Shown: positions 54,786-63,291 of the stretch, one piece after another
Numbering within the stretch: position 1 is the first letter of the stretch
Layout: the number at the start of each line of letters is the position of its first letter
The notes under the pieces: generated by a model
Database searches by the model: none
The model's input: the letters and a program-made list of their open reading frames with translations, nothing else
What the model was told of the DNA's origin: nothing
DNA from: Nostoc sp. 106C
GTDB taxonomy: Bacteria; Cyanobacteriota; Cyanobacteriia; Cyanobacteriales; Nostocaceae
Length of the DNA: 64,000 nt
Direction: 5' to 3'
NCBI RefSeq assembly: GCF_002154725.1
Contig: NZ_MTAW01000193.1
Location: forward strand, 1-64,000
Program-made: the position numbers and the translations under genes

Positions 54786-55676
54786 ATGAATTTAACTACC
54801 CAGCAGTTACCTTCAGTCACTTTGGAAAAATTCCTTTGGACTTGGCAGGGCTATAAAATTCAGTACACTGTTATGGGTACAGGACGCCCTCTGGTACTGG
54901 TTCATGGCTTTGGTGCTTCTATTGGACACTGGCGCAAAAATATCCCAGTTTTAGCAAATGCTGGTTATCAAGTTTTCGCTATAGATTTGTTGGGTTTTGG
55001 TGGTTCTGAGAAAGCACCAATTAATTACACCATAGAAGTTTGGGTGGAACTGCTCAAAGATTTTTGGACAGCACACATCAAAGAACCTGCCGTATTTATC
55101 GGTAATTCCATCGGCGCGCTTATCAGCTTGATGGTACTGGCAGAACATCCAGAAATTGCTGCGGGTGGTGTTTTAATTAACTCTGCTGGTGGGTTGAGCC
55201 ATCGTCCTCACGAATTGAATCCACCACTACGCATTGTTATGTCAGCTTTTAACAGAGTAGTGCGATCGCCTATTACAGGCAAATTGGTTTTTAACCGCAT
55301 CCGCCAAAAAGCCCAAATTCGCCGCACTCTTTACCAGGTTTACCGCAATCGTGAAGCAGTTACAGATGAATTAGTTGATTTACTTTATACTCCAGCTTGC
55401 GATCCGGGAGCACAGCAAGTTTTTGCATCAATTTTGACAGCACCTCCAGGTCCAAGCCCTGGGGAACTTTTGCCCAAGGTAGAACGTCCCCTATTGGTAA
55501 TTTGGGGTGCTGATGACCCTTGGACACCAATTACGGGAGCAAAGATTTACGAACAAGCGCGTGAGAATGGCAAAGCAATCAAAATTATCCCCATTCCCAA
55601 CGCTGGTCATTGTCCCCATGATGAAGTTCCAGATGTTGTCAATACCCAAATTGTGGATTGGCTAGCGCAAAGGTGA
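54786..55676 (+). CDS. Alpha/beta fold hydrolase
   Basis: About 296 residues from ATG 54786 (AGGA ribosome site), preferred over a start 63 bases upstream. Motifs: oxyanion loop LVLVHGFGASIGHWRKNI, nucleophile elbow IGNSIGALISL (Ser about 107), acid region LLVIWGADDPWTP and catalytic His in NAGHCPHDEVPD. It resembles the chloroplast-type pheophytinase/bacteriochlorophyll-cluster hydrolases found throughout cyanobacteria, but the substrate is unproven. Confidence 0.88.
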   Translation: MNLTTQQLPSVTLEKFLWTWQGYKIQYTVMGTGRPLVLVHGFGASIGHWRKNIPVLANAGYQVFAIDLLGFGGSEKAPINYTIEVWVELLKDFWTAHIKEPAVFIGNSIGALISLMVLAEHPEIAAGGVLINSAGGLSHRPHELNPPLRIVMSAFNRVVRSPITGKLVFNRIRQKAQIRRTLYQVYRNREAVTDELVDLLYTPACDPGAQQVFASILTAPPGPSPGELLPKVERPLLVIWGADDPWTPITGAKIYEQARENGKAIKIIPIPNAGHCPHDEVPDVVNTQIVDWLAQR

Positions 55677-55784
55677 TGATTTCGCGCATAGGCGTCTTCT
55701 AGATGTCTATGCGCCTTTGTGCAAGAGGGTCTTAACTTTTTCCCACTTCACATTGACAAAATTAAAATTGTGTGGTATTTGTTT

Positions 55785-56843
55785 ATGGAACTTGATGTGC
55801 AAAATGGATATCAAGGGAATATCCCCTTCAGTAACTATCCAGATTTTTCTCAGCATGGCTATCAAGTTATCCAAGAATTAGGACGCAACCGGGAAGCGGG
55901 ACGCACTACTTATCTGGCTCATGCACTCAAGACTGACCAAAGAGTAGTGATAAAAGAGTTTCGTTTTGCCAGTGTAATTCCTGATTGGTCTGGTTTGAAA
56001 GCTTATGAACGTGAAATTGAAATCCTACAACAACTAAATCATTCCCGCATTCCCCGCTATGTTGATTCTTTTGAAACATCAGCGGGTTTTTATATGTTGC
56101 AGGAATATAAAAACGCTCCATCCTTAGGATTAGAACGTAGCTTTCATCCTGAAGAAATTAAGCAAATTGCTGTTTCAGTGTTAGAAATTTTAGTTTATCT
56201 ACAAAAGCAAGTAGCACCAATTATCCATCGGGACATAAAACCCGAGAATATTTTGGTAGATGACCTGCTTAATGCTTACCTAATAGATTTTGGTTTGGCT
56301 CGGATAAAAGGTGCAAAAATGACTCTCAGCAGTTTTGCTGCTGGAACTCCAGGTTTCATGCCACCAGAGGAACAGTTTGGTTATCCGCTAACTGAGGCAT
56401 CAGATTTATATAGTTTAGGGGCAACACTAATTTGCTTACTCACTCGTACTCGTTCTGTAAATATTGGTCAGATACTTGATGCTAAACATCGTTTAAACTT
56501 TCAGAAATTAATTCCCCAAATTAGCCCATGTTTTAGGTCATGGCTAATGAAAATGGTGGCACAAAAACGTCAACATCGCTATGCTAATGCAGCTATTGCT
56601 TTGGAAGTACTGAAACCTATTCCAGTCATTGGTAATGCTACTAGTTTAGAAACTTTAGTTGCTACTGTAAAAAGTAGAAAAAAAACTTTTGTGCTAGGTC
56701 TAGCTGCTATTGGTACGCTGGCAGTAGCAGGAGCAAAGTTTATGATTACTCAATCGGCAGTGGTAAATAAGCAAGTGCTAGAAGCTAGAGAATGTCAAAG
56801 CTTAAACTCAACCTCCAATTGTCTAGATAAAAATAGACATTAA
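55785..56843 (+). CDS. Serine/threonine protein kinase with C-terminal membrane anchor
   Basis: About 352 residues from the ATG at 55785 (MELDVQNGYQGNIPF), chosen over a longer frame that begins 66 bases upstream in spacer sequence. Hanks-type kinase: Gly loop ELGRNREAGRTTYLA, Lys in VVIKEFRF, catalytic loop IIHRDIKPENILVDD, LIDFGLARI (DFG) and GTPGFMPPEEQ (APE variant). A hydrophobic segment near the end (TFVLGLAAIGTLAVAGAKFMI) anchors it; about 27 residues follow it, with two Cys. No phosphatase or PASTA domain. Target unknown. Confidence 0.9.
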   Translation: MELDVQNGYQGNIPFSNYPDFSQHGYQVIQELGRNREAGRTTYLAHALKTDQRVVIKEFRFASVIPDWSGLKAYEREIEILQQLNHSRIPRYVDSFETSAGFYMLQEYKNAPSLGLERSFHPEEIKQIAVSVLEILVYLQKQVAPIIHRDIKPENILVDDLLNAYLIDFGLARIKGAKMTLSSFAAGTPGFMPPEEQFGYPLTEASDLYSLGATLICLLTRTRSVNIGQILDAKHRLNFQKLIPQISPCFRSWLMKMVAQKRQHRYANAAIALEVLKPIPVIGNATSLETLVATVKSRKKTFVLGLAAIGTLAVAGAKFMITQSAVVNKQVLEARECQSLNSTSNCLDKNRH

Positions 56844-57298
56844 TAAGAATTAAGTCGCTTCCATTTGTACATTTATGCTGGGAAGCAACATTTAAAAATG
56901 CGATCGCTGCTTCCATTTTCCTCAACCCAGAAATTGAGTTCTGGGCGGATCACTAAAATCCCAGTTAATCTAGTATTTCTTTTCTGTTCCCCATTCCTAC
57001 GGCAGTCCGCTCAAGTCAAGAAACCCGCCCACGCGGCTGCCTCCCCGTTGTAGCAACTGCCGTCAAGTGGCGTGGAAACCCCCTGCGTACCCCAGGGCCG
57101 TTTCATTCGTAATGGTATGTATTTTGTCAATATGAATGGCGATAAATATCAGGGCAAAAGTCATAAATTGTTGACTATCTTGATGCCTAAGATTGAATAC
57201 CAAGCTCGTTTTTTATCTCCTGAACCCTTGCATTTTTAAGCCTTTTAGGGAATGAAACAGCCCTGCCTGCGTACCCGTGGCTGCTTCACCTGTTCTTG
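56844..57298. other. Convergent spacer with repeat-like element
   Basis: 455 bases between the kinase and outer-membrane protein 3' ends. Inside, AGGGCCGTTTCATTC (57094-57108) and GAATGAAACAGCCCT (57250-57264) are inverted copies (14 of 15) enclosing about 141 bases with a GTATGTATTTTGTCAATATG segment; the sequence CTGCGTACCC also recurs on both sides. It may be a small transposon or recombination relic. HIP1 at about 56900. No gene seen. Confidence 0.5.
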
Positions 57299-58906
57299 TT
57301 AAAATTGACCTAAATCCCAGCTGTAATTAAGACCGAAAAACCAACCATCAAAATTAATGTTGGGAGCGTTAGACCCCCCAAAAGTAACACCACCTTGAAC
57401 ATTAAGATTGCTGTAGTTGGATACTCGATAAGTCAAGTGCCCAAATAACCGATGGAATTCGTCATCTCTCGAATCTGGGCGATTTGTAAAATTTGACAAG
57501 TTGAACTGGTAGTTAACCCCGACCTGTAGAGGTTGTTGCAAGTAGTAGCTCAAAGATAACCACATAGAATTTATGATCCGGCTACGATTTTCGGGGTCGG
57601 CAAAATTTATACTCAATTCATAAAAGCTATCAAGAAACAATCTGGAACTTAGGGGATCTCGTCGCCCTAAAGATAAGCGGAGTGAATTTTCGTTCAAAAA
57701 GCGATCGCCTGCCTTAAAAAAATCACCATTGTTTATATAAAACAAAAGTTGATTACTCCAAGCGATTTCTCCATACATACGGCGTGATAGTTGCTGGTAC
57801 AAACTGAGGTTGAATCTCAATTGATTGTAATCATAGATTGATTGATCTATATAACGAATTTGATTGCCATCAATAGAAGCACTGATATAAGTCTTAGAAC
57901 CTAACGGGAAATATGCAGAGGCTAATGTTAATCCATAAAAAATTAAACTGTCCTCTATAGGATCGACATTTGCAGAAAAAATGTTACTTGAATAAAAGTA
58001 ACCGACACGAGCTTGTAAGTAGCCTACAGGTCTAAACTGAACCACAGGCTTTTCTATTGGTGTAGGTGGCTGTTGTTCTAGTGGAGGTGCTTGTGGTACT
58101 GTTCGTGGTCTTACCCGTAATCCCAGTTCTGGATTAGCTGTTGAAGGTGAAGACTGCGTTTGTTGTTGCAGTACTCGTCTAAGTGTCTCTAGCCTTTCCG
58201 AGTAATCGATTTGTGGAGTTTCTAAAAGTTGCTCTATTTCTCCTGGAGAAGGGTTAGGAAAAGTACCAGGTTGAACTTCTAACGGTGGCGGGTCATTTTG
58301 CTTTTCTAAATCTCTAGGTGTTTCTGGTGTTGCAGTACTTGGCTGAGAATTGGGGGCTTCTGGAGTGGCTTGAGTCGTTGCTTGTCCTAGCTGTGTTGAA
58401 TTGGCTAGTTTTTGTAAGTTTACACTCCTCAAATCAATCGATTTTTTACACAAATTGTCTTCACAATCAACACTAGCTTTTGCAGTTTCTACAGCTAAGT
58501 CAGACACAGGTAACTGCAAGGAGCCATCTGAACTCAGGAGTCTGTCACCATAACTCTCTCCTTGATTAAATTTCAAAATGTCAATCTGCTTAGCGGAGGA
58601 GATATTGTAATGAGGGTTTGGAAAACACTGACTGTCATCTATATTTGCTAACTCAGCTGCTCCCAAGTCTAGCGATTGATGATGATTTGCATATGGCTGA
58701 AGCTGCTTGCATAGCTGATGAGAGATTTGTTTACTTGGTAAAGATGTGACTTTTAATGCTACATTCTTGGGAGGTCCTGGTATACTCGGTGACTCTATAC
58801 CTAAATTTTCAGCCCATGCTTTATCTACATTGGTACAAACTGGGATTGCACCATTAGTAGTTAACAAAATCGTAAACAAAAAATTTTTCCAGCCCTTGGG
58901 TTGCAT
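57299..58906 (-). CDS. Outer membrane beta-barrel protein
   Basis: 535 residues. N-terminal signal-like stretch (NFLFTILLTTNGAIPVCTNV... KAWAEN). Residues about 40-180 are low-identity and contain several Cys; 185-290 is Pro/Gln/Thr-rich (TTQATPEAPNSQPSTATPET; QQQTQSSPSTANPELG), a periplasmic linker. Residues 295-535 alternate short amphipathic strands ending in aromatic residues (VGYLQARVGYFYSSNIF; TYISASIDGNQIRYIDQS; RMYGEIAWSNQLLFYINNG; QVGVNYQFNLSNF) and the last residue is Phe (SWDLGQF), the usual beta-barrel assembly signal. Divergent from the FecR-domain gene. Porin, receptor or efflux role cannot be told. Confidence 0.8.
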   Translation of the reverse strand: MQPKGWKNFLFTILLTTNGAIPVCTNVDKAWAENLGIESPSIPGPPKNVALKVTSLPSKQISHQLCKQLQPYANHHQSLDLGAAELANIDDSQCFPNPHYNISSAKQIDILKFNQGESYGDRLLSSDGSLQLPVSDLAVETAKASVDCEDNLCKKSIDLRSVNLQKLANSTQLGQATTQATPEAPNSQPSTATPETPRDLEKQNDPPPLEVQPGTFPNPSPGEIEQLLETPQIDYSERLETLRRVLQQQTQSSPSTANPELGLRVRPRTVPQAPPLEQQPPTPIEKPVVQFRPVGYLQARVGYFYSSNIFSANVDPIEDSLIFYGLTLASAYFPLGSKTYISASIDGNQIRYIDQSIYDYNQLRFNLSLYQQLSRRMYGEIAWSNQLLFYINNGDFFKAGDRFLNENSLRLSLGRRDPLSSRLFLDSFYELSINFADPENRSRIINSMWLSLSYYLQQPLQVGVNYQFNLSNFTNRPDSRDDEFHRLFGHLTYRVSNYSNLNVQGGVTFGGSNAPNINFDGWFFGLNYSWDLGQF

Positions 58907-59305
58907 CTTTGATGGCGTTAATCGCGTTTGCCAAACGTAGATTCACAAGCTGCTTCGGAAATTCCTAATATAAATATCAAATTTCCAATTAACCTGTCCC
59001 TGATTTTTGCTTCTATTGTCGAAAATTCGAGCTTAAGATTAAAAATTACTATATATGATATTTGTACTTCTTCAACCAAAAACTTAGAGATATTAAATTT
59101 TATTATGTGTAAAGATATGAATGTATTAAGTTTAAAATGAACATGATATTAGCCGCACTCATTTTATTAGCATAAGCTAACTAATACTTAGGCGTACAAG
59201 CAAACTTACTTCAAAAGTATAAAATTTAACAAAAAAAGATTTTCAAAACAGAATTTATCTTTACTACAGATTGGCATTAGTTAAATCTTCTGAGCCTTCA
59301 AAATT
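58907..59305. other. Divergent promoter region (beta-barrel / FecR genes)
   Basis: 399 AT-rich bases upstream of both genes. A 70-codon frame at 58928-59140 has no ribosome site or recognisable motif and is not called. No operator palindrome was obvious. Confidence 0.45.
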
Positions 59306-60685
59306 ATGCTTCAAAAATTTTTACCACTTTTAGTGATTGGTGTATGGGGAGCTGTAGTGTTGCCTTTTTCAGAACGAGCACGTGCAACTACTCCCCTGAC
59401 ACGAGCTGAAATTCAGGAACTGCGTAATTTAGTACAGCTAATTCCCAGAAATAGCCCTAAGAAGCGTCCAGCACGAAAATCAGATGCAATGATTCCTGGG
59501 GACGGGTTATCCACAGGTCGAGCGTCTCTTGCAGATTTACGCTTCAACGACGGCTCTTTAGCACGAGTTGGGGAACAAGCAGTATTTCAGTTTTTACCTA
59601 AAACCCGTAACTTCAGACTAACAAATGGAACTGTATTGCTGCTCATTCCACCTGGAAGAGGTCAAACACGTATACAAACACCGAATGCAGCAGCAGCTAT
59701 CCGTGGTTCAGCATTATTTGTGCGCTACGACGAAAAAACAGATACCACAATTGTAGGTGCGCTAACAAACAGTGGCATTGAAGTCTCAAATAAACAAGCT
59801 TCTCAAAGTCAGGTGCTAGAAGCAGGGCAACTGATGGTTATTGTTAAGGGTAAATTTCAGGGTTTATACGATTTTGATCTCAGAAATTTCTATGAAACGA
59901 GCGATATGGTTCGAGGACTCGATTTAACTAGACAGAATCTTGCGCCTACACCAGATCCTGCGATCGCCAGTGTTCAAGCAGAAACCGCAACAGCTGTAGC
60001 TGCACAGACGCCAATTAAAGGCGAGGGAGTACTGGAAAACCCATCATTCTTAGAGATAACTGCTAGTTCTTCAAATTCTGCGAGCAATGAAAATAATAAT
60101 GACATTAATAAAGACAATTCTTCATTAAATCCAATTAAAGATAATCTCTCAGTAGACTCTCTTGTAGACACAGGACAAGTCCAATTTAACGGGCAACCAG
60201 CGAACAATAATATTGGTGTTGATGCTACTCAAACTTCAACAAAACCACAAATCCCTTCATCAATACCTAGTGGAACAGTAATACCACCAAAGCCAGATAA
60301 TCAGCCGCCAAAGCCGGACGTTGAACCGCCAAAGCCGGATAATCAACCTCCCAAACCGGACGTTGAACCGCCAAAGCCGGATGTTGAACCTCCCAAACCG
60401 GATAATCAACCGCCAAAGCCGGATGTTGAACCGCCAAAGCCGGATAATCAACCGCCAAAGCCGGACGTTGAACCGCCAAAGCCGGATAATCAACCTCCTA
60501 AGCCGGACGTTGAACCGCCAAAGCCGGATAATCAACCGCCAAAGCCAGATAATCAACCGCCAAAGCCAGATAATCAACCGCCAAAGCCAGATAATCAGCC
60601 GCCAAAGCCAGATAATCAGCCGCCAAATCCGGATAATCAACCGCCAAAGCCAGATAATCAGCCTCCGGAGCGACCAACTTCATAA
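59306..60685 (+). CDS. FecR-domain exported protein with PPKPDxx repeats
   Basis: 459 residues. Signal peptide (LPLLVIGVWGAVVLPFSERARA). A FecR-type beta domain spans about residues 60-190: GDGLSTGRASLADLRFNDGS, LARVGEQAVFQFLP, RIQTPNAAAAIRGSALFVRY and GIEVSNKQASQSQVLEAGQ. A low-complexity Asn/Ser linker follows (ASSSNSASNENNNDINKDN). The final about 130 residues are 18 consecutive 7-residue units PPKPDNQ or PPKPDVE (one PPNPDNQ). Stiff Pro-rich arrays with K/D charges can span periplasm or bind peptidoglycan. The divergent beta-barrel gene may encode its outer-membrane partner (inference). Confidence 0.88.
   Translation: MLQKFLPLLVIGVWGAVVLPFSERARATTPLTRAEIQELRNLVQLIPRNSPKKRPARKSDAMIPGDGLSTGRASLADLRFNDGSLARVGEQAVFQFLPKTRNFRLTNGTVLLLIPPGRGQTRIQTPNAAAAIRGSALFVRYDEKTDTTIVGALTNSGIEVSNKQASQSQVLEAGQLMVIVKGKFQGLYDFDLRNFYETSDMVRGLDLTRQNLAPTPDPAIASVQAETATAVAAQTPIKGEGVLENPSFLEITASSSNSASNENNNDINKDNSSLNPIKDNLSVDSLVDTGQVQFNGQPANNNIGVDATQTSTKPQIPSSIPSGTVIPPKPDNQPPKPDVEPPKPDNQPPKPDVEPPKPDVEPPKPDNQPPKPDVEPPKPDNQPPKPDVEPPKPDNQPPKPDVEPPKPDNQPPKPDNQPPKPDNQPPKPDNQPPKPDNQPPNPDNQPPKPDNQPPERPTS
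60284..60661 (+). repeat. In-frame tandem repeat, 18 x 21 bp
   Basis: CCGCCAAAGCCGGATAATCA-type 21-base units in the FecR-domain gene. NQ and VE variants alternate in the first two-thirds, while the last seven units are all NQ, suggesting recent local expansion. Open frames on other strands here are side effects. Confidence 0.9.
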
Positions 60686-61028
60686 AATTTTATGTAGCAT
60701 AGACAACAAGCTTACATAAAAAAAGTTAACTACGTAAAAGATAGGGAAGTCGGACTGAGCCTGCTTCCCTATCTTCATTCCAGAGCTAATGCAAATTGAT
60801 TTTGTATAGTTTAAGACTTTTGTTTAAGGGAATACTTGTTCAAGGTTAGCTACTACCGCAACCACTTTCATCAAAGCAAAAGTAACATTCACCCTAATGC
60901 TAGAGCATCTGCTAACGCTAGATTAAATCAAGAACAGGACTTATACGGGGTGGCTAAACATCTTTTGTAGTTAAATCTGCCGTGTAAGTTTTCAGAAGCT
61001 CAATTGTTGCTAAAGAGACACATAACTT
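60686..61028 (+). other. Spacer with terminator-like hairpin
   Basis: AGATAGGGAAG (60739-60749) and CTTCCCTATCT (60764-60774) form a perfect 11-bp stem with a 14-base loop, 54 bases after the FecR gene stop; only TCATTCC follows, so termination may be inefficient. The rest is leader for the glutathione reductase gene. 343 bases in all; no gene seen. Confidence 0.6.
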
Positions 61029-62408
61029 ATGACGTTTGATTACGACCTGTTTGTAATTGGTGCTGGTTCGGGGGGTTTGGCGGCTTCCAAACGAGCAGCT
61101 AGCTACGGGGCGAAAGTGGCGATCGCGGAAAATGATTTAGTTGGCGGAACTTGTGTGATTCGCGGTTGTGTTCCCAAAAAACTTATGGTGTACGGCTCTC
61201 ATTTTCCAGCACTGTTCAATCATGCCGCAGGCTATGGCTGGAAAGTCGCTGATGCTGAGTTGGACTGGGAACATTTCATTACATCTATAGATAAGGAAGT
61301 CCGACGACTGTCCCAACTCCATATCAACTTTTTAGAAAAAGCAGGAGTCACACTGATTCCTGGTCGTGCTACCTTAGTAGACGCCCATACTGTAGAAGTT
61401 GATGAACGCAAAATTACAGCCGAGAAAATTTTAATTGCTGTCGGGGGGCGACCTGTCAAACCAGATTTACCAGGGATGGAATATGCCATTACCTCTAACG
61501 AAATTTTTCACCTGAAAGAACAACCGAAGCACATAGCCATTATTGGTGCTGGTTATATAGGCTCGGAATTTGCTTCAATCATGCGCGGTTTGGGTTCCCA
61601 AGTAACACAGATTATTCGTAAAGACCTAATTTTGAAAGGCTTTGATGAAGATATCCGTACTGGCATTCAGGAGGGGATGGTAAATCATGGTATCCGCATC
61701 ATCCAGAATAACGTGGTGACAGCAGTTGAGCAGGTGTCAGAAGGATTGAAGTTGTCCTTATCAGAGGAAAATGCCGAACCAGTTATTGCTGATGTGTTTT
61801 TAGTAGCAACTGGTCGGATGCCTAATATAGATGGACTGGGTTTAGAAAATGCTGGTGTTGATGTTGTGGCTAGTTCGATCGAAGGACCAGGATACAGTAC
61901 TGCAAAAGCGATCGCGGTTAATGAATATAGTCAAACTAGTCAACCAAATATTTTTGCTGTCGGTGATGTCACTGATCGCTTAAATTTAACACCAGTAGCA
62001 ATTGGTGAAGGTCGGGCTTTTGCCGATAGCGAATTTGACAACAACCGCCGAGAATTTAGTCACCAGACTGTACCTACAGCAATCTTTTCCAATCCAGAAG
62101 CAGCTACAGTGGGTTGGACCGAAGCTGAAGCCAGAGCCAAACTTGGTGATGATGCAGTCACAATTTTTCGTACCCGCTTCCGCCCTATGTACTACAGTTT
62201 AACGGGTGCCCAGGAAAAAACCATGATGAAGTTGGTAGTAGATGCTAACACTGATAAAGTTTTAGGTGCTCACATGGTGGGAGACAGCGCAGCTGAGATC
62301 ATTCAAGGTATAGCGATCGCTGTCAAAATGGGTGCAACCAAAAAAGACTTTGATGCTACTGTCGGGATACATCCCTCAGCCGCAGAAGAATTTGTCACGA
62401 TGCGATGA
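61029..62408 (+). CDS. gor: Glutathione-disulfide reductase
   Basis: 459 residues. NADPH-dependent flavoprotein that reduces oxidised glutathione. FAD fold VIGAGSGGLAASKRA, redox pair GGTCVIRGCVPKK (Cys42 and Cys47), second nucleotide fold IAIIGAGYIGSEFAS, NIFAVGDVTDRLNLTPVAI for FAD, and C-terminal dimer His in GIHPSAAEEFVT. The NADPH-binding region near RKDLILKGFDED matches plant/cyanobacterial-type enzymes with few Arg contacts. Complete. Followed by a perfect palindrome at 62507-62530. Confidence 0.95.
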   Translation: MTFDYDLFVIGAGSGGLAASKRAASYGAKVAIAENDLVGGTCVIRGCVPKKLMVYGSHFPALFNHAAGYGWKVADAELDWEHFITSIDKEVRRLSQLHINFLEKAGVTLIPGRATLVDAHTVEVDERKITAEKILIAVGGRPVKPDLPGMEYAITSNEIFHLKEQPKHIAIIGAGYIGSEFASIMRGLGSQVTQIIRKDLILKGFDEDIRTGIQEGMVNHGIRIIQNNVVTAVEQVSEGLKLSLSEENAEPVIADVFLVATGRMPNIDGLGLENAGVDVVASSIEGPGYSTAKAIAVNEYSQTSQPNIFAVGDVTDRLNLTPVAIGEGRAFADSEFDNNRREFSHQTVPTAIFSNPEAATVGWTEAEARAKLGDDAVTIFRTRFRPMYYSLTGAQEKTMMKLVVDANTDKVLGAHMVGDSAAEIIQGIAIAVKMGATKKDFDATVGIHPSAAEEFVTMR

Positions 62409-62506
62409 AGAATACTGCGTACCTAGGGTTGAGTTGAAAAACTGCCCACAAGCAAATCAGTTCTGAGTACATTTTGCCTGACTCTAGACTGAGTTTTGTA
62501 AATTTT

Positions 62507-62530
62507 GTAAAGACGCGATCGCGTCTTTAC
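62507..62530. repeat. Perfect 24-bp palindrome centred on HIP1
   Basis: GTAAAGACGCGA/TCGCGTCTTTAC, with GCGATCGC at its centre (62515-62522). Lies in the gor 3' region; no T-run follows, so it is a weak terminator at best. It could also fold on either strand. Confidence 0.7.
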
Positions 62531-62554
62531 TTAAAATACTAGCTGAGTTGAATT

Positions 62555-63208
62555 GTGAATTACTTTATCTACCTGCACGGCTTTGCTTCCAGTCCTAATT
62601 CCGCCAAAGCGAGGGATATAAGCGATCGCTTTGCCCAAATTCAAACAAAGCTGAAGATTCCCGATCTAAATGCTGGCGATTTTTCTCAGTTGACAATCAC
62701 TCGTCAGGTAACTCAAGTTGTTGCAGAATTTCCCCATGATTCAGTACCAGTAACCCTGATTGGCTCCAGTTTAGGCGGGTTAACCGCAGCTCACTTAGGA
62801 CAAAAATACCCACAAGTACAACGTCTAGTCTTGCTAGCACCAGCTTTTGGGTTTTTATCCCATTGGTTACCTAAACTAGGAGAGGAGCAGGTACGGCGTT
62901 GGCAACATGAAAAATATCTCAAGGTTTACCACTATGGAGAAGGGCGAGAACTTTCTTTAAGTTACGATTTCGTTACAGATGCGGGCCAATACCAAGAAGA
63001 TTTATTGCAACGCCCAATCCCTACCCTGATTTTGCATGGTACTAAGGATGAGGTCATTCCTATTACTGCGAGTCGCGACTTTGCGCGATTGCGTCCTTGG
63101 GTGGATTTAGTAGAACTCGACAGCGATCACAGCTTGGGAAATGTCATGGAAGAAATATGGCAAGCGATTCATCTCTTCTGTCAGTTACCTGGAAGCTGTA
63201 AAATATGA
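62555..63208 (+). CDS. YqiA/YcfP-like alpha/beta hydrolase
   Basis: 217 residues from a GTG start. UPF0227/YqiA-type esterase: FIYLHGFASSPNSAKARDIS, nucleophile elbow LIGSSLGGLTAAHLG (Ser about 72), ILHGTKDEVIPI (Asp) and LDSDHSLGN (His). Cytosolic; natural substrate unknown. Followed by heptamer repeats and hisC on the same strand. Confidence 0.85.
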   Translation: MNYFIYLHGFASSPNSAKARDISDRFAQIQTKLKIPDLNAGDFSQLTITRQVTQVVAEFPHDSVPVTLIGSSLGGLTAAHLGQKYPQVQRLVLLAPAFGFLSHWLPKLGEEQVRRWQHEKYLKVYHYGEGRELSLSYDFVTDAGQYQEDLLQRPIPTLILHGTKDEVIPITASRDFARLRPWVDLVELDSDHSLGNVMEEIWQAIHLFCQLPGSCKI

Positions 63209-63244
63209 GGTTCTCACATCAACTAGTCATTTGTTCTATGCCCG

Positions 63245-63285
63245 TTACTAATGACTAATGACTAATGACCAATGACTCTTGACTA
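63245..63285 (+). repeat. Heptamer repeats before hisC
   Basis: TTACTAATGACTAATGACTA and further AATGACC, AATGACT, CTTGACT units end 7 bases before the hisC start. Confidence 0.75.
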
Positions 63286-63291
63286 AAAATT

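Noticed and set aside
60260..60719. Long open frames on both strands over the FecR repeat (126, 132 and 70 codons)
   Set aside because: They are side effects of a 21-bp repeat without stops; the plus-strand FecR frame has a signal peptide and domain.
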